Of a stretch of 6,677 nucleotides of DNA, positions 1 through 6,677 are shown in pieces (the stretch's first letter is position 1; each line of letters begins with the position of its first letter). The position numbers and the translations under genes were made by a program. The DNA is from Planctomycetaceae bacterium (GTDB taxonomy: Bacteria > Planctomycetota > Planctomycetia > Pirellulales > UBA1268), in assembly GCA_003488325.1 (NCBI GenBank), contig DNLZ01000311.1, positions 1-6,677 of the forward strand, in the 5' to 3' direction. The notes below the pieces were generated by a model. The model made no database searches. It was not told where the DNA came from and was given only the letters and a program-made list of their open reading frames with translations.

Positions 1-15
1 TCTCATGAATGCACC

Positions 16-1950
16 CTAGTCGCGCCACGGCACGGCCACGCGGCCGGGCGTCTTGGTGCGGAGGCTCCAAAGCGTGCCTCCGGCAGTGACGAACAGCGTG
101 CGTCCATCCGTGCCCCCGAAGGCGCAATTGGTCGTCTCATCGCGCGGGATGCGCACGAATTCCTGAAGCAGGCCCTCGCGTGAGAACACGTAGATCCCGG
201 CCGTCGGCTCGTCAGCCGTCTCCGCAGGGGGATTTGGCCGGTTCAGCCCGGCCGCGACGTAGAGCCGCCCCTCCGCGTCGAATTTCATGCCGTCCGGCCC
301 GCGTGTCGTCTTCCAGTCGTGGATCAGCGTCTGCGTGGCGAGGTCCACGGTGCCGTCGTCCTGGAGGTTGAATCGCCACAGCCGGCGTGCTCCCCCGGGC
401 ACGTCGTTCGTGTTGTCTGCGACGAAGAGCAGCCGCTCGTCGGCCGACACCGCGATGCCGTTCGGCCGGTCCACCTCGTGCGCGATGATGCGCGTCACGG
501 CGCCGTCCGGGTCGATCCGGTAGACACCCTCGATCGGGCGGCCGGCCGCATCCAGCAGTTCCATCCCGTCACGACTCCCGTAGCGAGGGTCGGTGAAGAA
601 GAGCCGCCCCCGCGAGTCGATCGCGACATCATTCGGCTGGTTGAATCGGCCGCCTTCGAATGTCTCGGCCAGCACCGTGGTGGTGCCGTCGAGCGACCGG
701 CGCGACACACGCCGCCTGACGGGCTCGCAGATCACGACGCGTTGCTCGCGATCCACGAGCAGGCCGTTCGACCCGGCGTCGCGGACGTAGACCGACGCAC
801 GCCCCTGCTGGTCCCTGAGGTTGATATTGCCCTCGCCGCTCGTGAGCAGGCCGAGGCGCGGATGCCAGGCGGGCCCTTCGCCGGCTCCGGTCTCGGAAAG
901 CATCTCCGGAGCGGACTCGAACACGCTCTCAGCCGCCTCCGCCCGCAGCCGCAGGACGGCCCGCACCGGATAGTGGTCGGACAGCCTCGCCGTCGCTGCG
1001 TCCCGCAGGATGGCGACCGATTGAACGGAGCCTGCGAGGTTCGGCGAGGTGAAGATGAAGTCCAGTCGGCGATCGGTGCCGTGATCCTCGTCCCCGACGA
1101 GGGGCGTGGGAAACGTGCCCACGAACGGCTCCGACGGACCCCTCGATGCGGCCACGAGATCCACGAAGCCCTGTCCGAGGATCGCTTCGATGCCGCCATA
1201 GTCCAGTCGTCCGTCGTTCAGGTTCCTTGCGTGTCGATCCCGCCCATCGAGCATCCGAAAAAATGGTACGAGCCTGGGATCGGCGTCGTAGAAGCCGCGA
1301 TCCGCCGGTGAGAATCCGTTGAAGTCGCCCGCAAGCACGATGCGAGGGTTTTCCTCCGGCAGCTGCCGCACATCCCCCTCGAGCAGCCCGGCCTCCGCGA
1401 CGCGCCGCTCGAAGTTCGCAGGATGAAAGTGGACCACGTAGAACCACAGGCCCGCGATGCGGCAACGCAAAAGGCCATGGTGAAACCCCTCCCGCAGAAT
1501 GGTCACATCCGTGATCGGATACCGTGACGTCACCCCCGTGGGAAACCCGTCCTCCTTGAGCAGGATCGAATGCGGGTGCCCCCAGTGCCGCGCGTCGGCC
1601 GCGAGACGGTCCGGCGTGTAGCCGTTGAGTTCCTGGAGCGCCACGACGTCCGGAGCCTGGGCCGCCATCCACCGCAGCCATTCCGCATGCCGCGGCTCCC
1701 CCCGCTTCGTGAATCCGTACCACACGTTGTGCGTGATGATCCTGATGACGTCAGGACCTTCCGCACCGGTTGCCCGTGTTTCGGTCGTGCCTCCGGGAAT
1801 CAAGAGCAGAACGAGAACGACACGCTGCAGGACGGCCGTCGCGCAACGAGGATCGCGAGATGGCCATAACGAGGCTCGCCCAGACCGAGGTCGCCACGTG
1901 CATGGTGGCAGTTGTCCGGGTGCAGACATTCGTCGAAGATACGCCTTCAT
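16..1950 (-). CDS. Exported EEP-family hydrolase fused to an SMP-30/gluconolactonase-like propeller
   Basis: The product is 644 residues with two catalytic-type domains. Residues 1-64 look like an export signal with a long Arg-rich n-region and a hydrophobic core (VVLVLLLIPGG, 44-54). Residues 67-336 form an endonuclease/exonuclease/phosphatase (EEP, DNase I-like) domain with the family's metal and catalytic motifs: THNVW (Asn75), LQEL (Glu107), VVHFHP (His174), GDFN (Asp209, Asn211), LDFIF (Asp297) and SDHYPV (Asp325, His326). Residues 345-640 form an SMP-30/gluconolactonase-type beta-propeller: GEGPAW (Glu358), RFNQPND (435-441), FFTDPRYG, RPNGIA (Asn497) and GPDGM (Asp553), which match the metal-site residues known from SMP-30. 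EEP enzymes cleave phosphodiester or phosphomonoester bonds, and SMP-30 proteins hydrolyse lactones; the actual substrates cannot be told. No stop or new signal separates the domains. The start at 1950 is chosen because GGAG lies 7 bases upstream; ATG at 1929 is the alternative. It is transcribed away from the plus-strand pair. Confidence 0.88.
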   Translation of the reverse strand: MKAYLRRMSAPGQLPPCTWRPRSGRASLWPSRDPRCATAVLQRVVLVLLLIPGGTTETRATGAEGPDVIRIITHNVWYGFTKRGEPRHAEWLRWMAAQAPDVVALQELNGYTPDRLAADARHWGHPHSILLKEDGFPTGVTSRYPITDVTILREGFHHGLLRCRIAGLWFYVVHFHPANFERRVAEAGLLEGDVRQLPEENPRIVLAGDFNGFSPADRGFYDADPRLVPFFRMLDGRDRHARNLNDGRLDYGGIEAILGQGFVDLVAASRGPSEPFVGTFPTPLVGDEDHGTDRRLDFIFTSPNLAGSVQSVAILRDAATARLSDHYPVRAVLRLRAEAAESVFESAPEMLSETGAGEGPAWHPRLGLLTSGEGNINLRDQQGRASVYVRDAGSNGLLVDREQRVVICEPVRRRVSRRSLDGTTTVLAETFEGGRFNQPNDVAIDSRGRLFFTDPRYGSRDGMELLDAAGRPIEGVYRIDPDGAVTRIIAHEVDRPNGIAVSADERLLFVADNTNDVPGGARRLWRFNLQDDGTVDLATQTLIHDWKTTRGPDGMKFDAEGRLYVAAGLNRPNPPAETADEPTAGIYVFSREGLLQEFVRIPRDETTNCAFGGTDGRTLFVTAGGTLWSLRTKTPGRVAVPWRD

Positions 1951-1957
1951 GCCGAGG

Positions 1958-1961
1958 CTCC
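1958..1961 (-). promoter_or_regulatory. Ribosome binding site of the EEP/SMP-30 gene
   Basis: On the minus strand GGAG stands 7 bases before the ATG at 1950. It supports this start over the in-frame ATG at 1929, which has AAGG only at an over-long spacing of about 14 bases. The site touches the CACGTG palindrome at 1961-1966. Confidence 0.5.
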
Positions 1962-1987
1962 ACGTGTGCGGGCACAACGTGCGCACG
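1961..1987. repeat. Cluster of short palindromes, candidate operator
   Basis: Three perfect dyads sit within 27 bases: CACGTG (1961-1966), TGTGC-GG-GCACA (1965-1976) and CGTGCGCACG (1978-1987). They share the GTGC/GCAC core. The last overlaps the only plausible -10-like box of the minus-strand gene, and the first adjoins its ribosome binding site. The sequence facts are certain. A role as a repressor or activator site is inference, because GC-rich DNA yields short palindromes by chance. Confidence 0.35.
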
Positions 1988-2085
1988 ATACTCTCCGCGG
2001 TGCAGAAATCCGAACGATCGCACCGCTTTTTCTCCCGGGCGCCTTTCCTCACGCTTTGGCAGCATGCCCCCCCGGCACCGATGCG

Positions 2086-4199
<2,114 letters not shown>

Positions 4200-4206
<7 letters not shown>

Positions 4207-4231
4207 CAACCAAACGCATCTACGTCGCTTC
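4200..4231 (+). other. Possible intercistronic RNA hairpin over the stop codon
   Basis: GAAGTGAC (4200-4207) can pair with GTCGCTTC (4224-4231) as an 8-base-pair stem with one G-U pair and a 16-base loop. The stem includes the TGA stop of the FGE-BNR gene and ends 7 bases before the ribosome binding site of the next gene. No T-run follows it, so it is not a typical intrinsic terminator. It might affect mRNA stability or coupling between the two genes, or it may be chance. Confidence 0.25.
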
Positions 4232-4238
4232 GTTGAAA

Positions 4239-4243
4239 AAGGG
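4239..4243 (+). promoter_or_regulatory. Ribosome binding site of the SGNH-sulfatase gene
   Basis: AAGGG within GAAAAAGGG stands 8 bases before the ATG at 4252. This favours that start over the downstream in-frame GTG (4291) and ATG (4294), which have no comparable site at a suitable distance. Confidence 0.55.
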
Positions 4244-4251
4244 CTTCCGTC

Positions 4252-6677
4252 ATGCGCCTCCGCCCGTCGTTTTTCTGCAGGCTTCCTTCCGTGATGAAGG
4301 TGATCCTCACATTCCTTCTTGCCCTGCCTCTCGGCATCGTCTCCTGCGGGGCGCAGGAGGAGGCTCTTCGGTTCACCGCCACGCCGGAAAACGTGCGGGA
4401 AACTCACGATGCGTTTGCCTGCGAGTTGTCATTCGATCTGGGAGGGCTTCAGGGCAAGACCACGGCCTACGCAGCGATCGCCCTGCCCGTGAAGCTCTCA
4501 GGCGACGGGTATCCATCACTGCGGCTGTTCGCCGCGGCTGCGGGCGGAGAAGAGTCGCTCGTCGCGTCAACGACGTTGGGCAAGGCGACACCCACGACGG
4601 CATTTCTCGGCGTCACCGACTTCCTGAACCGGGGCGTGCCGACGAGCCGGGTCACGTTTCGCGTGAGGCAGGTGGCTGGTCCGGCACCGGGTGCGACGAT
4701 CCTCCTCGACCCAGCACGGCCTGTGACGCTGCTCGCCAGCCCGGAAGCCACCCCACGCTACAGCCTCGATGAAATGCTGCTGCCCATCTGGGCTTCCAGC
4801 CGTGCGATCAATGAAACCCTGATCCCCGTCTCGAGCGAGGGTGCCCCGGCAGAAGGCCGCCTGCTCTTCGCACCGAAGGGCGAACTGGTCGTCCGCGACT
4901 ATGCGTTGAATACAACCTACAAGGCGGGCGCCGATTACGTCGTGGAAGGAAACTCCATTCGGCTGACTGAGACATCCGCCATTCCCTTTCTCACGGAACA
5001 GCAGCTCTATCCCCCTTCGAAGGTAGGTTCGGCGGAGACGGTCGAATCGGTCAAGGGTGGTTATCTCTTGGCGGGCGAGCGCCAGTTCAACCCTTACCAG
5101 GTCGCCGTCTCATACGATCACGAGGCACCCTGGACCGGACCGGTGCCATCGAACGGCGAGGGCAAGCTTTCGCGAACGAAGGAAAAACTGGCCACTGGCT
5201 CACCTCTGAAAATCGCGCTCTTGGGCGACAGCATTTCGGTTGGTGCCAGCGCCAGCGGTCGTGGAGGCAAACCGCCCTATGTGCCGGGTTGGGGGGAGTT
5301 GTTCGTGCGCGGACTGAGGCAGGCCTTCACCAGTCCGATCACCTTCGTGAATCCCTCCACGGGTGGCGCGAATTCGGCGTGGGGAACCAAGGTAACGCCG
5401 TTCTTTCTGGCTCCTGAAAAGCCCGACCTCTGTGTGATCGCCTTCGGCATGAACGACGGCAACGCCATGCCGGTGGAAACCTACCGCACGAATATCGGGG
5501 CGATCATGGATCAGGTCTGGGCGGAGAATCCAGAAACTGAGTTCATCCTCGTGGTCCCGATGCAAAAAAACGAGGCCTGGCGGCCGCTCACGCCGATGGA
5601 CGGCTACCTCGCGGCGTTGAAGACCTTCGAGTCGGAGCATGTCGCCGTGGCAGACGTCTGGTCAGTGAGCGAGCACATCCTGAAGACCAAGCGCTACTGC
5701 GACATCAGCGGCAACCATGTCAACCATCCGAACGATTTTCTGGTCCGCGTCTATGCCCAGGTCGTGACGGCCTTGCTGGCACCGCCGGAGAAGCAGGCGG
5801 CGCCACATGCCGCCCGCGCAACTCGGAACGGCGGCACCTCCGAGATGATGAAACCCAACATCATCGTCATCCTCGCCGATGACATGGGGTATGCCGATGC
5901 CGGATTCAACGGCTGCAAGGACATCCCCACGCCGCATCTCGACTCCATGGCCCGGAATGGCATCCGGTTCTCGGCTGGCTATGTCACGGCTCCGCAGTGT
6001 GCACCGTCGCGTGCCGGGCTTTTGATGGGCGTGGATCAGAACCGCATCGGGTGCGAGAACAACAACGTCACCGACATCGCCGGGCTCAGCGAGGGAACCA
6101 CATTTGCCGACCACATGCGTGCCGCAGGCTACCGCACCGGAATGGTGGGCAAGTGGCATCTGGGAACGAAGCCGGGCCAGCATCCGCTGGATCGCGGGTT
6201 CGACGAGTATTTCGGTTTCTTGCGAGGGAGCAGCTGGTATCTCCCGCGGGCCGGCCAAGAGAGCATCGCGCAGATCCTCGATGGCCGGAAGCCCGTGCCC
6301 GTGGGCGGCTATCTCACGGATGCTTTCGGTGAGCGGGCGGTTCGCTTCATTGCCGAGAACCATGCGAAGCCGTTCTTTCTCTACCTCGCCTTCAATGCCC
6401 CGCACGCGCCCTATGAAGCTCCCGCCGAGGAGATCGCGAAGTTCGCTCACATCAAGGATCCCAAACGCCGCACCTACGCCGCGATGGTTTCCATCATGGA
6501 TCGCACCATCGGCCGCGTGCTGGCCGCGCTCGAGGCGGCGGGTGTGGAGCGGAACACGCTCGTCGCCTTCCTCAGCGACAACGGCGGTCCCGACGATGGA
6601 TACGCAAGGAACACCCCGCTCCACGGCTGGAAGGGCGACACCTTTGAAGGCGGCATCCGCGTGCCTTTCGTCATGCA
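4252..6677 (+). CDS. Exported SGNH/GDSL hydrolase-sulfatase fusion, 3' end beyond the window
   Basis: The frame is open for 808 codons to the window edge. Residues 1-32 form an export signal whose hydrophobic core ends in LGIVSC; IVSC fits a lipobox, so Cys32 may be lipidated. Residues 38-165 are beta-rich and unrecognised, perhaps carbohydrate-binding. Residues 168-300 resemble the domain often found before SGNH esterases (NETLIPV, IPFLTEQQLYP). Residues 318-511 are the SGNH hydrolase: GDSIS (Ser327), STGGANS, GMND (Asn401) and NHPND (His492); the usual Asp three residues before this His is absent. A short Ala/Pro-rich linker (512-532) leads into a type I sulfatase from 533: ILADDMGYAD (Asp543, Asp544), CAPSR (Cys583, to become formylglycine), GYRTGMVGKWHLG (Lys634, His636), APHAPYE (His718), LSDNGG (Asp776, Asn777) and WKG (Lys794). 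Likely roles are removal of ester and sulfate groups from a polysaccharide. A true FGE must mature Cys583. ATG at 4294 is an alternative start. The last part of the sulfatase domain is missing from the window. Confidence 0.9.
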   Translation, partial: MRLRPSFFCRLPSVMKVILTFLLALPLGIVSCGAQEEALRFTATPENVRETHDAFACELSFDLGGLQGKTTAYAAIALPVKLSGDGYPSLRLFAAAAGGEESLVASTTLGKATPTTAFLGVTDFLNRGVPTSRVTFRVRQVAGPAPGATILLDPARPVTLLASPEATPRYSLDEMLLPIWASSRAINETLIPVSSEGAPAEGRLLFAPKGELVVRDYALNTTYKAGADYVVEGNSIRLTETSAIPFLTEQQLYPPSKVGSAETVESVKGGYLLAGERQFNPYQVAVSYDHEAPWTGPVPSNGEGKLSRTKEKLATGSPLKIALLGDSISVGASASGRGGKPPYVPGWGELFVRGLRQAFTSPITFVNPSTGGANSAWGTKVTPFFLAPEKPDLCVIAFGMNDGNAMPVETYRTNIGAIMDQVWAENPETEFILVVPMQKNEAWRPLTPMDGYLAALKTFESEHVAVADVWSVSEHILKTKRYCDISGNHVNHPNDFLVRVYAQVVTALLAPPEKQAAPHAARATRNGGTSEMMKPNIIVILADDMGYADAGFNGCKDIPTPHLDSMARNGIRFSAGYVTAPQCAPSRAGLLMGVDQNRIGCENNNVTDIAGLSEGTTFADHMRAAGYRTGMVGKWHLGTKPGQHPLDRGFDEYFGFLRGSSWYLPRAGQESIAQILDGRKPVPVGGYLTDAFGERAVRFIAENHAKPFFLYLAFNAPHAPYEAPAEEIAKFAHIKDPKRRTYAAMVSIMDRTIGRVLAALEAAGVERNTLVAFLSDNGGPDDGYARNTPLHGWKGDTFEGGIRVPFVM

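Larger units (their letters stand above)
1951..2085. promoter_or_regulatory. Divergent intergenic region, presumed to hold both promoters
   Basis: These 135 bases separate the start codons of two genes read in opposite directions, so both promoters are expected here or just inside the opposing coding regions. No strong sigma-70 box pair is visible. The best minus-strand candidate is TATCGT (1990 to 1985), about 35 bases before the ATG, with a poor TTCGGA 18 bases further upstream. Nothing convincing is seen for the plus gene, which also has no Shine-Dalgarno sequence before its ATG at 2086. The left part (1961-1987) holds the palindromes listed separately. A run of seven C lies at 2067-2073. 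Confidence 0.45.

Noticed and set aside
319..1311. 330-codon plus-strand open frame
   Set aside because: It is antisense to the EEP/SMP-30 gene, shows no domain motif, and has the Arg/Pro/Asp-heavy composition of a shadow frame.
1912..2085. In-frame upstream extension of the FGE-BNR gene from ATG 1912
   Set aside because: The 58 extra residues would bury a textbook signal peptide that starts at 2086, and would overlap the divergent gene and its promoter region.
5845..5850. Separate sulfatase gene starting at ATG-ATG
   Set aside because: The frame is continuous with the SGNH domain, no stop or Shine-Dalgarno precedes it, and it would lack an export signal. It is kept only as a possible relic of the fusion.
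5662..6624. 320-codon minus-strand frame opposite the SGNH-sulfatase
   Set aside because: The plus strand here encodes an unbroken series of sulfatase motifs. The minus frame has none.

Overview
The window reads as part of a GC-rich accessory carbohydrate- and ester-degradation locus. The organism is most likely a planctomycete or another member of the PVC group. That placement is inferred from the gene types (formylglycine-sulfatase-type sulfatase, FGE-like plus BNR fusion, exported SMP-30 lactonase, SGNH esterase), the high GC content and the weak or absent Shine-Dalgarno sequence on one gene. No phylogenetic marker is present, so it is not proven.

Layout: one gene lies on the minus strand (16-1950). 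It encodes an exported two-domain protein, an endonuclease/exonuclease/phosphatase (EEP) domain followed by an SMP-30/gluconolactonase beta-propeller. A 135-base divergent intergenic region (1951-2085) carries a cluster of palindromes. Two genes then run on the plus strand with a 45-base gap between them and probably form an operon. The first (2086-4206) is an exported FGE-like (SUMF1/sulfatase-modifying-factor fold) domain fused to a sialidase-like BNR propeller. The second (4252 to past the right edge) is an exported protein with an N-terminal beta-rich region, an SGNH/GDSL hydrolase domain and a Cys-type sulfatase domain in one uninterrupted reading frame. The window cuts off its C-terminus.

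The striking point is that all three genes are fusions of domains usually found as separate proteins, and all start with an export signal. Together they offer ester, sulfate-ester, lactone and phosphodiester-type hydrolase folds plus two propellers. This would suit breakdown of a sulfated, possibly acylated, polysaccharide outside the cytoplasm, although no substrate can be read from the sequence. The FGE-like domain lacks the cysteine pair of true formylglycine-generating enzymes. It therefore probably does not activate the neighbouring sulfatase, whose CAPSR motif still needs a true FGE encoded elsewhere.
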